34,449 bases of DNA from Bacteroidales bacterium (lineage in GTDB: Bacteria > Bacteroidota > Bacteroidia > Bacteroidales > WCHB1-69): contig JAKSME010000008.1 in the NCBI GenBank assembly GCA_024400785.1, positions 1 through 34,449 on the forward strand. Direction: 5' to 3'. Position 1 is the stretch's first letter. Each line of letters opens with the position of its first letter. Below are positions 1 through 11,800 of this stretch, one piece after another. Both the position numbers and the translations under genes were made by a program. Below the pieces are notes generated by a model. The model did not search any database and was not told where the DNA came from. It saw only the letters and a program-made list of their open reading frames with translations.

Positions 1-742
1 CTGCGATTTCGGGCATGCAGAGGCCGGAGCAGTAGTTGCAGAGGCGGATGTAGCGACCGACTTCTTCGCCGACTTCGTCGAGAGCCTTACGCATGATGCG
101 GAAGTTTTCTTGGGTGGCGAAAGTGCCGCCGAAGCCTTCTGTGGTGGCGCCGTAAGGCACATAGTCGAGCAAGCTCTGGCCGGTGGTGCGGATCACGGCG
201 ATGATGTCGGCGCCTTGGCGGGCTGCCGCTTGGGCCTGGACGACGTCTTCATAAATGTTGCCGGTAGCGACGATGACATAGATGTATGGCTTCGGGCCTT
301 CACCGATGGTGTTCAGATATTCGTTGCGGCGAGCGACGTTGCCCTTGATGCGGGTGATGCATTCGTCGATATAGGGCTGAACGGCCTTCTTGATGGCATC
401 AGGAGTGTTGATTTTCAACTGGGTGATGTCGAGTTTGCCATCAGCGATGGCTTCGGCGATTTCCTGCGGTTTCTTGCCGGTTTCCAAAATGGCGTTGCCG
501 AGGTAGAACAAAACGCCTTCTTTCAATACTCCCTTTTCTTGGAGGGAATTTACTACCACGTTGGGAAGCGGAACGTCGTTGTTGTCGATTCCGTCGATTC
601 CGATGAGACGGCACAGAGTGCGTTCTACGGCAACCGTGGTGTAATCATTGACGAAGTTTTGAACATCGTCAGCGATATTGCCAGCCAATTGTTTTGCATA
701 TTTAACCTTCTGAAAATCAAGTCCTAATTTGCTCTTTTCCAT
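1..742 (-). CDS. kamD: Lysine 5,6-aminomutase alpha subunit, N-terminal part (cut by window start)
   Basis: The minus-strand frame opens at an ATG at 742-740 and stays open to base 1, giving 247 residues of a protein that is about 515 residues in known relatives. It reads MEKSKLGLDFQKVKYAKQLA at the start, then ERTLCRLIGIDG, VIVATGNIYEDVV, RTTGQSLLDYVPYGATTEGF and RLCNYCSGLCMPEIA, which match from memory the clostridial KamD sequence closely. The family uses adenosylcobalamin and pyridoxal phosphate to move the terminal amino group of D-lysine or beta-lysine from C6 to C5, a step of anaerobic lysine fermentation; the small subunit KamE binds the cobalamin. The partner genes would lie to the left, outside the window. 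The start is supported by the family-typical N-terminus and by a promoter-like sequence 51 bases upstream. No Shine-Dalgarno is present, as usual in Bacteroidota. Confidence 0.93.
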   Translation of the reverse strand, partial: MEKSKLGLDFQKVKYAKQLAGNIADDVQNFVNDYTTVAVERTLCRLIGIDGIDNNDVPLPNVVVNSLQEKGVLKEGVLFYLGNAILETGKKPQEIAEAIADGKLDITQLKINTPDAIKKAVQPYIDECITRIKGNVARRNEYLNTIGEGPKPYIYVIVATGNIYEDVVQAQAAARQGADIIAVIRTTGQSLLDYVPYGATTEGFGGTFATQENFRIMRKALDEVGEEVGRYIRLCNYCSGLCMPEIA

Positions 743-792
743 TGTATTTTATGTTTATTTTATGATTAATTACCCATTTAAAAATGAAAGGG

Positions 793-822
793 CAAAAGTA
801 CAAAACAATTTGCAATCCGCAA
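793..822 (-). promoter_or_regulatory. Promoter candidate for kamD
   Basis: Read on the minus strand, TACTTTTG at 800-793 matches the Bacteroidota -7 consensus TAnnTTTG, and TTG at 822-820 lies exactly 19 bases upstream, the usual spacing for the -33 element. It points at the kamD start at 742, leaving a leader of roughly 45 bases. This is pattern matching to the known sigma-ABfr consensus, not a mapped start site. Confidence 0.55.
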
Positions 823-847
823 TTTAAAATTTCTCAGTAAAAAATCG

Positions 848-855
848 TAATTTTG
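848..855 (+). promoter_or_regulatory. Promoter -7 candidate for the antiporter gene
   Basis: TAATTTTG fits the Bacteroidota -7 consensus TAnnTTTG and sits 32 bases before the ATG at 888. No good -33 TTTG/TTG is found at the usual distance. The site lies only about 25 bases from the -33 end of the divergent kamD promoter. Confidence 0.4.
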
Positions 856-887
856 CCGCATAAATTATATAAGTGTAAAAGAACATT

Positions 888-2621
888 ATGTCAGAAGAAA
901 TGCACCTTGTTAGCGACCTTGCTTTGATCTTGATTTCTGCCGGGGTAATGACCATCATCTTTAAATTGTTAAAGCAGCCGTTGGTTTTGGGATACATTGT
1001 GGCTGGTTTTTTCGTCGGTCCGCATTTTAATCTGTTTCCGACTGTTGTGGAACAAGCCTCGGTCTCGCAATGGTCTGAAATCGGTATCATCTTCTTACTC
1101 TTCGCGTTAGGATTGGAATTCAGTTTCAAAAAATTGTTCAGGGTAGGAGGGGCGGCCATCATTGCGGCTATCGCGGAAATCGTCATTATGTTTTGTATTG
1201 GCTTTGTTTCTGGGTATTTGCTGCAGTGGACTACGATGGAAAGCGTCTTTCTTGGCGGTATGTTGGCAATGTCGTCAACCACCATCATCATCAAAGCCTT
1301 CGATGACTTGAATCTGAAAAGCGAAAAATTTGCTGACATCACCATGGTAATCCTTATCATTCAGGATATTATGGCAATTTTGATGATGGTATTGCTGTCG
1401 ACGGTTGCGGTCAGTCAGTCGGTTAACGGCATGGACATGGTGATGTGCATTTTGAAGTTGGCCTTCTTTATGATTTTATGGTTTGTAGTGGGTATTTCCA
1501 TTATTCCGACCTTCTTCAGAAAGTTGAAAAATTACATCAACCACGAGACACTTTTGATTTTCTCCATCGGACTCTGTTTCGGGATGGTAGTGTTTGCCAC
1601 GGCAGTTGGATTTTCATCGGCTTTGGGCGCTTTCGTTATGGGCTCGATTTTGTCGGAAACTGTTGAAGCAGAGCATATTGAAAGGTTGCTAAAAAGTGTG
1701 AAAGACTTATTTGGCGCTATCTTTTTTGTGTCGGTGGGCATGATGGTCGACCCACAGATTTTGGCTGATTATTGGGGGACGATTTTGGTGTTGACCATCA
1801 TCGTCTTGGTGGTTAAAGCGCTGATATCTTCCTTCAGTGTTTTGATTGCGGGCGAAGATTTGGACACGTCGGTGCGGGTCGGTTTCAGTTTGGCGCAAAT
1901 TGGCGAATTTGCCTTCATCATCGCCGCCCTGGGTGTGTCGTTGAATGTGATGAACCCGGTGATTTACCCAATCATTGTCGCGGTGGCCGTAATCAGCACG
2001 TTTACAACACCTTATTGCATACGCGCAGCCAATCCTTTTCTCCGATTTCTGGAGCGGAAATTGTCGCCTAAAACGAAGAAAGTTTTGGATGCGTACCAGT
2101 TGATGGGAAACGGGAACAAGTTTGAACGTGGGTGGCAGAAAGTCATTACGACGTCGTTGGCGCGGACGATTATTTTTGGAGTTTGCAGCTTCTCCATCGT
2201 GCTGATATCTTTCAAATTTTTGTCTCCATTTACCATTGAAAAATTTTCGGACAATATTTCTATTCCTGTTATCAACCTGATAAACTGCGTGTTAACATTG
2301 ATTGCCCTGTCGCCATTTCTCTTGGGTTTGATTCGCCATGGCGCACACACACAGGCGGTTTATTCCAAATTGTGGCGAGAAAATCGTTCCAATCGCATCG
2401 CCATCGTGGCATGGACTTTGTTGCGCATCTTCGGTGCCAGTATGTTCGTGATTGTAGTGCTTTCCAAATTCTTCAAATTCACCAACTGGGTATTGGTCAT
2501 TATAGCTATTGCTTTGGTTTTGTTCCTATTCTTCTCCAAAAGTGTCCTCAATCGATATGTCCGGTTGGAAGAAAATTTCATTCATAATTTGAATGCGAAA
2601 GAGGCAAATACGGAGGAATAA
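888..2621 (+). CDS. CPA2-family cation:proton antiporter, lacking the TrkA-C domain
   Basis: The 577-residue protein is strongly hydrophobic with many membrane segments. It carries family motifs: LKQPLVLGYIVAGFFVGP (about 28-45), IGIIFLLFALGLEFSFKK (about 65-82), AMSSTTIIIKAFDDL (about 127-141), VKDLFGAIFFVSVGMMVDP and AQIGEFAFIIAALGVSL. These place it with KefB/KefC-like monovalent cation:proton antiporters of the inner membrane, involved in pH and K+ or Na+ homeostasis. The ion-binding helix has Gln159-Asp160 (IIQDI), the QD form seen in KefC, which suggests K+ rather than electrogenic Na+ exchange (inference). The C-terminal third adds further membrane segments and ends at a cytosolic RLEENFIHNLNAKE sequence. 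Bacteroides relatives, from memory, continue there with a TrkA-C domain to about 740 residues; here the frame stops. It is a single-gene unit between a promoter candidate and a terminator. Confidence 0.9.
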   Translation: MSEEMHLVSDLALILISAGVMTIIFKLLKQPLVLGYIVAGFFVGPHFNLFPTVVEQASVSQWSEIGIIFLLFALGLEFSFKKLFRVGGAAIIAAIAEIVIMFCIGFVSGYLLQWTTMESVFLGGMLAMSSTTIIIKAFDDLNLKSEKFADITMVILIIQDIMAILMMVLLSTVAVSQSVNGMDMVMCILKLAFFMILWFVVGISIIPTFFRKLKNYINHETLLIFSIGLCFGMVVFATAVGFSSALGAFVMGSILSETVEAEHIERLLKSVKDLFGAIFFVSVGMMVDPQILADYWGTILVLTIIVLVVKALISSFSVLIAGEDLDTSVRVGFSLAQIGEFAFIIAALGVSLNVMNPVIYPIIVAVAVISTFTTPYCIRAANPFLRFLERKLSPKTKKVLDAYQLMGNGNKFERGWQKVITTSLARTIIFGVCSFSIVLISFKFLSPFTIEKFSDNISIPVINLINCVLTLIALSPFLLGLIRHGAHTQAVYSKLWRENRSNRIAIVAWTLLRIFGASMFVIVVLSKFFKFTNWVLVIIAIALVLFLFFSKSVLNRYVRLEENFIHNLNAKEANTEE

Positions 2622-2679
2622 ATCTTAATTCCGTCGTTTTTTTTTTGTTAAAAACGGACATTCTCCAGCTCGTTGTTGG

Positions 2680-2716
2680 GCCACTGATTTTGTTGTGAAT
2701 CAGTGGCTTGCTTTTT
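2680..2716 (+). terminator. Rho-independent terminator after the antiporter gene
   Basis: GCCACTGATT at 2680-2689 pairs perfectly with AATCAGTGGC at 2698-2707 across an 8-base loop, followed by a T-rich stretch (TTGCTTTTT). It lies 58 bases after the antiporter stop and separates that gene from the giant adhesin locus. Confidence 0.8.
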
Positions 2717-2823
2717 ATTATATAATAATATTTAAAATTAATTTCACTTTACCGCTATTTTTTAGGCAACATTTTTTTCTAAAAAATGTAAATAAAAATT
2801 GCAAAAGCAAGGGGGATTTTTCT

Positions 2824-2831
2824 TAATTTTG
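2824..2831 (+). promoter_or_regulatory. Promoter -7 candidate for the giant adhesin gene
   Basis: TAATTTTG matches the Bacteroidota -7 consensus TAnnTTTG and lies 59 bases before the ATG at 2891. A TTG at 2799-2801 is a possible -33 element, though the 22-base spacer is slightly long. A start site near 2838 would give a leader of about 50 bases. The position falls inside a very A/T-rich intergenic region of 269 bases (2622-2890) that also holds the preceding terminator and no gene. Confidence 0.45.
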
Positions 2832-2835
2832 CCTG

Positions 2836-2851
2836 CATTTTTGCAAAAATG
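2836..2851. repeat. 16-base perfect palindrome at the presumed start of adhesin transcription
   Basis: CATTTTTG at 2836-2843 is followed immediately by its reverse complement CAAAAATG at 2844-2851. It begins five bases after the -7 candidate, so it would cover the transcription start. It could be an operator or the base of a leader hairpin; in such A/T-rich DNA chance is also possible. Confidence 0.4.
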
Positions 2852-2890
2852 GAAATTGAAAAAAAACAGTCTAATTAATAGATAGTTACT

Positions 2891-5800
2891 ATGAATAAAC
2901 TGGGATACAAACTTTGGTGCTTCGTAACCGTGTGCATGCTGTTGGGACAAGTGCATGCACAAAATACCAACAATTTGTGTACTAATGCGGATCCGTTCTG
3001 TACGGATGAAAATCCTTACGGCGTCACCTTCCCCGCGGGAACGGATGCAACAGCCACGCCTGACCTCCCTGATGGACAGCGTGGCTGTTTGTATTACACT
3101 CCAGCTCCGGCTTGGTATGTGATGCAAATCGACAATCCCGGTGACTTGTTGATATACATGGAACACTCCAACGGCCGAGACATCGACTTCGCCTGTTGGG
3201 GGCCTTTCAGAGGATATAACACTCGTGGCGACCTGCTGCAGGCTGTTTGTACATCCCAACTTACAGGCGGCTCCGGCACCCACAGACCCAGTAACGGCTA
3301 TCACGATCCCAACAACCCTGGAACATGGGGTGGCTATCCCAGTGCCAACATGATTGACTGTAGTTACAGTGCTTCTTCTACCGAGTGGTGCTTTATTCCT
3401 CATGCACAAGCAGGTGATTGGTACGTCTTTTTGATTTGTAACTATTCACGTGCCCCCGGCGATATCTCCTTTAGTGTTCAGTCGGGCAATGCAACCACCA
3501 ACTGCAACATTTTGGCCAATGTGAGTAACAATGGCCCGCTTTGCGAGGGTGAAGACCTGCAACTTTTCTGTAATGCCTATACGACCAATGGCTATCATTG
3601 GACCGGCCCGAACGGCTATACCTCAACCGACCAGAATCCCATCATCCACAATGTAACTGCGGCTGATTCTGGAGATTATATTGTCTCTTTCCGTCCCGGC
3701 GGTGCGAGTGAAGATGCGTCGGGTGTCACTCATGTGAGTATTTACCCCCGTCCCTCGGCCAGCATTTTGGCCAGCGACGATAATATCTGTAATGGTGGAA
3801 ATGTCGACCTTTATGGGTCTTCCATCATGGAAGGTGTTCCCTGCGGCCAACCCGAGTGTACCTACCAGTGGAGCACTGGGGCCACCGTTCCCAACATTAA
3901 CGTTCATCCCACCATTACCACAACTTACACGCTGACGGTTTCGAATGGAAACTGTAGCTCGGTGGCTTCGCAAACCATCAGTGTGGGGAGTGTGCCCACA
4001 GTGACGGTGGTTCCATCGATCATCACCCTCTGTTCCTCTATCGGCCATGTCGATTTGGAAGCGGTGTCAACTCAGTGTGGTTACGGCTGTACATACGAGT
4101 GGAGCCCGCTCCATGGCACGGGCAACGTACTTCAGGTCACGGATGCTGATGTCACCCCCGAAGTAGATAACGAATTTACGGTGACTTGTACCAATAGCTA
4201 CGGCTGTACGGCGGTTGCATCTGCCATTGTCAGATACACCGAGAGTGTGGATATCGCCGACTGCAACGTGTTTTATGCCGACAATGCGGGTGATCCGTTG
4301 TCACAGGGACTCTCACCGTCGCAGCCGACCACAGTGCAACACGCCATTGAACAGGCCTCTTGTACCAATGCTATCATTCGTATGGATACCGGTACCTATG
4401 TGATAGACCAGCCGCTTCATCTTTCCAGCAATATTACTTTGGAAGGCGGTTTCCGTGATGAATTTAAAGAGAAGGTTTCATCTATTGGTGCAACAACAAT
4501 TTATCGTTCAGCTAATTACGTTGAAGGAACTGCCGCTGCACCACGTTTGGTCGCTATCGAAGGTAGCAGTTTGAATGACTTCCGTTTGCAGGACCTTACC
4601 ATCCAAACGGCAGATGCCCCGCAATTGGAGGAACTGGCCACTACTGTCAACCGTGCGGATGACAATGAGTGTTACAACTGGGTGGAACCTGGTGAATTGA
4701 TTTGTGCGGCGTTGTCGTCCGCGGTTGCCGCCCAGCAGAATCAGGATTGGCTGCCCGGTAACAAGGTGGCCCACCGCTTTGCTTCCATCTATCTTGCCAA
4801 CGAACTTCCTGATTTGCAGGCCGGTACAACACTTTCCGCCATTGGCTTCGAAGTTGTGTCCGCCAACGCCATCCCTTCAGATGGTAGAAAGCGTTATGCG
4901 AAGATTTATTTGAAGGAGGTTCCATTTGACCACGTTCAAGCGGGTGATACCTGGGCTGGTTTTATTAATGATGCCAGCCTTGTGTATGATGCCGAGTTCT
5001 GTGTGGACGGTCCCGGCGAACTAACCTTCCCCATCCATTATGACTATAACGGTGGCAACCTGATGGTGATGATGGAGGGCTATGGCTGCTATTCTTCTGG
5101 CAATAACGGTGGTTGTCCTATCTTGGTAAAACAATCCGTAAATACATCCACCCGCATGTCGTTTCGTACGACAGCGAATACCACTTCTCCTACTGCATCT
5201 ACTTGGAATACAATTCCAACCAGCCTGAGTAATGCTCCTTTGTTCCGTCCTCAGGTTTATTTCTACACTTGTTCAAGCCGCGAGGTGGAAGGTTCTGCAA
5301 TTGCCACGGTGGCAGCGGGAAGTACAACGGCATCATTTCCTTTGCCAGGTGACCATGTCCACCACAGAACGGCCGCGTTGTATACAGATACCGAATTGGG
5401 AATCGGCGCGAGAATGCTTACCGGCATAGCATTGGATGTGTCATCCGTGTCTCCCGCGCAAGATCGTTTCCGTACGGTACGCGTATATTTGAAGAACACT
5501 ACGGATGCGACTTTGCCGGGCAATAATGTTTGGAATCACTATATTGCCAATGCCTCTTTGGTGTTTTCCGGTACATTGTGCGTGGATGAAAATGGATGGA
5601 CGGTTATCCCTGTTAATTTTGCTTATGAAGGCAATAATCTTCAAGTGATGATTGAGGGTGAGGGCTGTGCGGAAGATGGAGGTTGTCCGATTTATGTCAA
5701 CTGCACTAGTGTGGCGAATATGTGTGCGAGCATTACTACTGATGATGTGGCATATTATTCAATTAGCAATTTGGAATCCAGTGTTTTGCGTCCGAACTTA

Positions 5801-8800
5801 CAGCTATGGTCAGCCAGCTCGGAAGATGATATTTTCTATGTGACACAATCCAATTATGGTGTTTCCACCTATGCCGTCCACTTGGCATCATGCGGTCGGT
5901 ACGACATTGTCCGTTGCCGCATTATTGCCGGTAATGGTAGTCGTGGCCGTGATGGTCAGTTGGGTAAGGCTGGTGGAGACGGCGGAAATGGGGGTAATGG
6001 AGCGATGGGCGATTTCGGTGGCTTCCAAAACGGAGCGCCAGTCGGAGTTGTCTCTCCGGCCACGGTACCGGGGCCCGCGGGCGGTATCGGAGGTAGAGCC
6101 GGTATTTCAGCAGGTTCCAACACACCCGCAGGTAATGGCGGCAGGGGTGGCAGTGGCGGTCAATACATGGCCGAGCATCCTTATTCCATGTATGCCGGTG
6201 GCAATGGTACCGATGGCGAAAACAATCCCAACTCACGTACGATGGGACATAACGGCGATCAACAGTCAACGCAAAACAATGCTCCGGGTCAGGTGACAGC
6301 TCGTGGAGAGGCTTCTTCACAGGTTGTCGGTTCGCAAGGTGCCGGACTCGCCGGTGTCAACGGTGCAAATGGTGCAGACGGCATTGCGGCGAATCCGACG
6401 TATGCTGCATATTTCAATCCGTGTCTGCAGGTGAATGGAGAAGATGGAGAAGGCGGCAGCGGCGGTGGCGGCGGTGGCGGCGGCGGTAGTGCGGTCGCGA
6501 AGAATACCTATGGCGGTGAAACTCGTTGGGCATTTGCTGCCGGTGCCAGTGGTGGCGGCGGCGGCGGCGGCGGTGGCGGCGGCCAAGGTGGTGGCGGCGG
6601 CTTCGGCGGCGGCGGTTCCTTTGGCCTATACCTGTATAACGATGCCGGCTCTCGCACCCTTGTGGATTGTTATGTCACTGCAGGCCAGGCCGGTGCCGGT
6701 GGGCAAGGCAAACTAGGCGGCCAAGGCGGTGTCGGCGGCGCAGCCGGTACGGCCGACGTTAATGACCATGCAAACTTCAGAGCGAAAAATCCTCTCGATG
6801 TCAACAACCAAAACTATTGGGCATACGCAGACGCTGGTTTGGGTGATGCCGGCGGCCGAGGCGGTAATGGCGGCCGAGGCGGTAGAGGTGCCGACGGCGC
6901 CGCTGGCGTGAGCCATGCAACCGTTGATGTCTCCAGCAATGGCGTGCCAACTGCACCCGCCACGGGATTTACCAACTGGCAAACACTTATCAACCAAGAT
7001 GTTATTGTGTCTGGCTCCCACGAAAAACCTTATTCAAGCTGTACCGATGTAGAGATGGATATGTGCGGCATCGGCTCCATGTGGTTCACTACTTTTGGCA
7101 GTGAGGCCAATCCCGCCAGTGGATCTTCTTGCACCACCATCGTTTATGAAGGTATAGATTCGGATTTGCCCAACCAAATCACCGGTACGGGGCGTAAAAC
7201 TCCCATGTCCACCGGTGCTGGCGCCAACAATCGTTATAGCGGTTTCAACCTTGTGCTCTTTAGCCCAGTTGACCCCGGCCCAATCGATGGCCTGACCTCC
7301 GTTTGCCCGGGCGAATACAGCTATTGCGTCCCCGCAAATCCGCAAACCCTTGGTTATTTTTATTCATGGAGTGTCATTCAAGGAAATCAATTTGCAGAAA
7401 TCATTTCTGATAGCACGCTCCGTTGTATCGCTGTGAATTTTACCAATACGACGAATCAAACGCAGAGCGTCGCACTTGAAGTTCAAATCAGTCCGCCGTG
7501 CTGTCCCAGCTTTATGCGCGACACCCTTTGGATAGATGTGGAGCCGATGGTCCATATCACAAGCAGAACGCCTGATTTGATTTTGTGTACGGGCGATGAT
7601 GCCGTTTTGATGGTACACGCAACTCCGCCGGAAGCCACTTATCAGTGGTTGCTCAACGGCAACCCCATCAGTGGAGCCACTGAAGAAATTTACAACATCA
7701 TTGATGCCGGCCCCACAAACACTGGAGAATATATCGTAGTCGTGTCTGGCGCTTGCAACACTGAATTCGATACGGTGGAGGTGAGCCTTTATACCATGCC
7801 GGAAGTTACCATGGAATTGGATGAACCTATCTGTGCTCCTGGTTACCCGGGTATCATCTTGTATTCAAACATGGACAATGTAGATATTACATTCACCATT
7901 GAAGGAAATACTTATTTTGCGACTTTGGAAGAAGGCGAAAACGTGATTGATACAATTTTGGTGAATGGAACGTGCATTGTTGAAATCGTATCCGCGATTT
8001 CGGAAGATGGCTGTGTCAATACAGACGTACAGCAGTTGCTGGTCTCCACACTGAATGTTGACGAAATCGTTTCCGCGGGTCGTGACCAAATATTCTGCGG
8101 ACTCACTGGCGAAGTGGAAGCTGTAGAACCCGACAATGAAGGTGACCACGAAAGTTACGGACATTGGGAATTGGTTTCCGCCAACCCCATTTGGAATACC
8201 CTTACCTTTGATGACTTCCAGAATTATCACACTGCAATTACCGCCAGCGGAGTGGGAGTGTATGAAATAGCTTGGGTGCTTGAAGTGGTTAGTCCGTGTC
8301 CCGCCACGGCAGCTGATACAGCCGTGATAACCTTTACTGAGCCATTGAATCTGCAGTTGTCGCCGGGACTTACTTCCTGCTACGGCGAACCGGTTGACCT
8401 TTTGGCCATCGGTTTGGGTGGCACTGCTCCCTACGAATACTATTGGTTCGTAGACACAACTTCAACCCCTGAATGTATCAGTTATACTGACAGCGTATTG
8501 GGATTGGAACCCGGCGTTCCTTATTTTGTGGAAATTATGGATGCGAATGAATGTGTTTTCGATTCAGTCTTCACTATTACTCAATTAAATTCTCAAACTT
8601 TCACCATCCAAGAAATTGATACAATTTGTCCTTCTGCCAATACCTTCCCGTTGGACCTCGCGATTGAGCAGGGACAGAATCCGTTCTTCATTACCATCAA
8701 TTATAACGGTACAACTCAAGAGGCTGTTATTGATGAGTTCAATCCCCATTTTGACATTCCGATAACTAGCCCATCATGCAACCGAACCGATACGGTTTAT

Positions 8801-11800
8801 GTTACGGTGGAAGATGAAAATGGATGTTCCATCAGCGATTCCGCAAGTTTCGTGATCGGTGACGAACGTGCTCCCATGATTGTGGGGACATTGGAAAATG
8901 ATACGTTGACCTGCTTTGGCGACACCCCCAATCCTTTTGCCAATTTGCAGCAATTGTCTGGTGCACTCGTCGGAGTTGGGGCCTCCATCACAGAAAATTG
9001 TACTCGAATGGATGAATTGAGAATGACCGTGACAGCAGATACTACCCGTGTCGGTTGCCACGTAACGATTGTCCGTACCTATTCGATTGTTGACGAATGC
9101 GACAATGCTTCTACCGTCACCCACACCATCATTATCGCTGATACAATTGCCCCCACAGTTGAAAGAGAACTGCCGGAAATGCGTGTGACATGCTTGGATG
9201 AGGTGACGCCGGAAATTGCGGACGTGCAAGAATTTTCCAGCCTCGTCGGTGGCATTCGAGACAATTGTTGCGATTTCGCGCATCTCACTCTGACAGCAAC
9301 CACGCAGGAATTTTCCTCACTTTGCCACACAACTTATACGCGAACTTATACCATTTCTGATACATGCGGCAATTCTACCGAGATTATTCAAAACATTATT
9401 TTTAATGATAATGAAGCTCCCGTTGTCGACGGCATGTTGCCCGATACTATCATTTTTGCTTTGGCAGATTGTACCTACGGAAATGTGCCGGCTTATACCA
9501 CAGTGGAGGAACTTATGGATGCCGGACTTGTCATAACGGATTGCAACCTTGTTTCAGAAATTACATACTCGGATGATAATGCCGATCCAATTGCCGAATG
9601 TGAAAAGAGAATACTGAGAACTTATACGATTTCTGACAGCTGTGGTAATACAGCTACTGCCAAACAACACATCGTTGTACGCGACACCATCGCCCCGGCT
9701 GTCTCGGATGTTTTGAACGACACTACGATTTATTATACCGATGCTCAATGTCATTATGACGAAGTGGCGGCGTTGAGCCAGGAAGAATTTGATATTGCTG
9801 ACTGTAACAATGTCCGCATGGAGGTCTTCGAACGTGATGCCCAGGGAATGCCTGGCGATTGTGAATGGTCGTTTGTGCGTGTGTATTCATTTACCGATGA
9901 TTGCGGCAATGGACCTACAGTCATCGAACAAACCATCACAATAAAAGATACTGCCAGACCTCAGGTGGTGGATGATTTGCGCGATACCATATTATATTAT
10001 AGTGGAAATGATTGCACTTTGGAAGCATTCCCCAGATTGACTTTGGAAGATTTCAATGTGGCAGATTGTCGTTATGAACATTTGCAATTTTCTGTGGTAG
10101 AAAAAGATACGACAAATTTGGGTGAAGGTTGTGAATGGACCTATGTCCGTGAATATACCTTTGCAGATGATTGTAATAATACGGAAGTTTCTATTAGTCA
10201 ATTAATTACAATTATAGATACAACTCGTCCGCATATTGATGGCATTTTGAATGACACCACAATTTATCGTTTGGCAGATTGTTCATACGAAATGCCGGAA
10301 GAACTTGCAATTGCCGATTTGCAGGCCGCAGGTTTGCGTATTACCGATTGCAATTTAGATGAAACGGTTTCTGTTGCCAATTCGGAATTGCAAGGTGATG
10401 AATGCCATGGCACAATAGTTCGTACCTACACCATTTCAGACCTTTGTGGAAACAGTAGTATTATTACGCAAAACATTTTCATCGAAGATACCGTCCGCCC
10501 GTATTTGACTCAGCTCATCGGAGACACTTTGTTGACGAGTACTGACTGTGAATTTGTGGTTCCGGATTTCGTCGCCCTCGCTCGCAATTTGGCATACGAC
10601 AACTGCACCGCGGTTGAAAATCTGACCATTACCCAGTCGGTGGAAGCCGGCAGTCAGGTGTCGGAAGCCATGGATGTGGTTGTGACTTTGATGGACGCTT
10701 GTCAAAATGAGAATAGTTATGTCATCCAGCTCACTTTGCCTGAAGAACTGACGTTTACGCTGCATCAAGGAGATACGGCGATTTGCGAAGGCCAGAGTGT
10801 GACGTTGCCGACAACCTTCACCGGCGGAGTGGCTCCTTACGTTTACAGTTGGTTGCCCGCCGACGGTTTGAACAGCACCACTGCTGATACAGTGGTTGCA
10901 ACCCCCGAAGGTGGAACATACAATTACGAGGTTACGCTTACCGATGGCAATGGCTGTAAGATTATCGCTTACGTTACAGTCACGGTTGACACCCTGCCTG
11001 CAGAACCTATCTTGAGCTCAGTTCCCGATGTGGCCTGCCAAGGCGGTTCCAATGGAGAAATCCATATCGAAAATCCTGTGGGTCCTGGTTATAGTTACTC
11101 TCTCAACGGTGCCGACTTCCAAGACACTACCAATGTGTATACGGGAATTTCGGCCGGCAACTACACCGTCACCGTCCAATCAAACACCGTTAACAATACC
11201 AACTGCCAGACCACTGCCACCATTGAGGTTGAAAGTTCACCTACCAATCCGCGCGTGAGCATCGACTCCCTTGATGTCAACCTGTTGCTCTGTCCGAATC
11301 AAGGCACGCAGGAGATTACAGCACAGATCATCAGCGGTACGGAACCGTATGTTGTGACTTGGACCGGTGCAACGATGAATGCAACCGACAGCCTGCGCGC
11401 TACAGTGGAGGTGTCTCCAGAAGACTGCGATTCCGTTTACACCGTCTCCATCACCATCCTTGATGGCAATGAGTGTGAGGCCAGCAGCGAGTATGCTTTC
11501 CATGTCGTTGACACCATCGCTCCGGTCATCACGGGCGTGCTCGTTAATGACACTGTTGCTTGTCCGACCGACGCACCTGCCGCTTTTGCAGATCTCAACG
11601 CGCTGGCTACCGCGCTTACGGGTGCGACAGCTTCCATTACGGATGATTGTACTCCGTTTGCAAGTTTGGTCTTTACGGCAGAAACAGCAGAGTATACGCA
11701 AAGTTGCGACTACCAGATAGTACGCACCTATACGGTTTCAGATAAATGTCAGAATAGCACTTCCATCACCCATACCATCATTGTGCGCGACACTGTCGCT

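Noticed and set aside
110..727. Open plus-strand frame of 205 codons
   Set aside because: It is the antisense of kamD, whose minus-strand translation matches a known enzyme closely.
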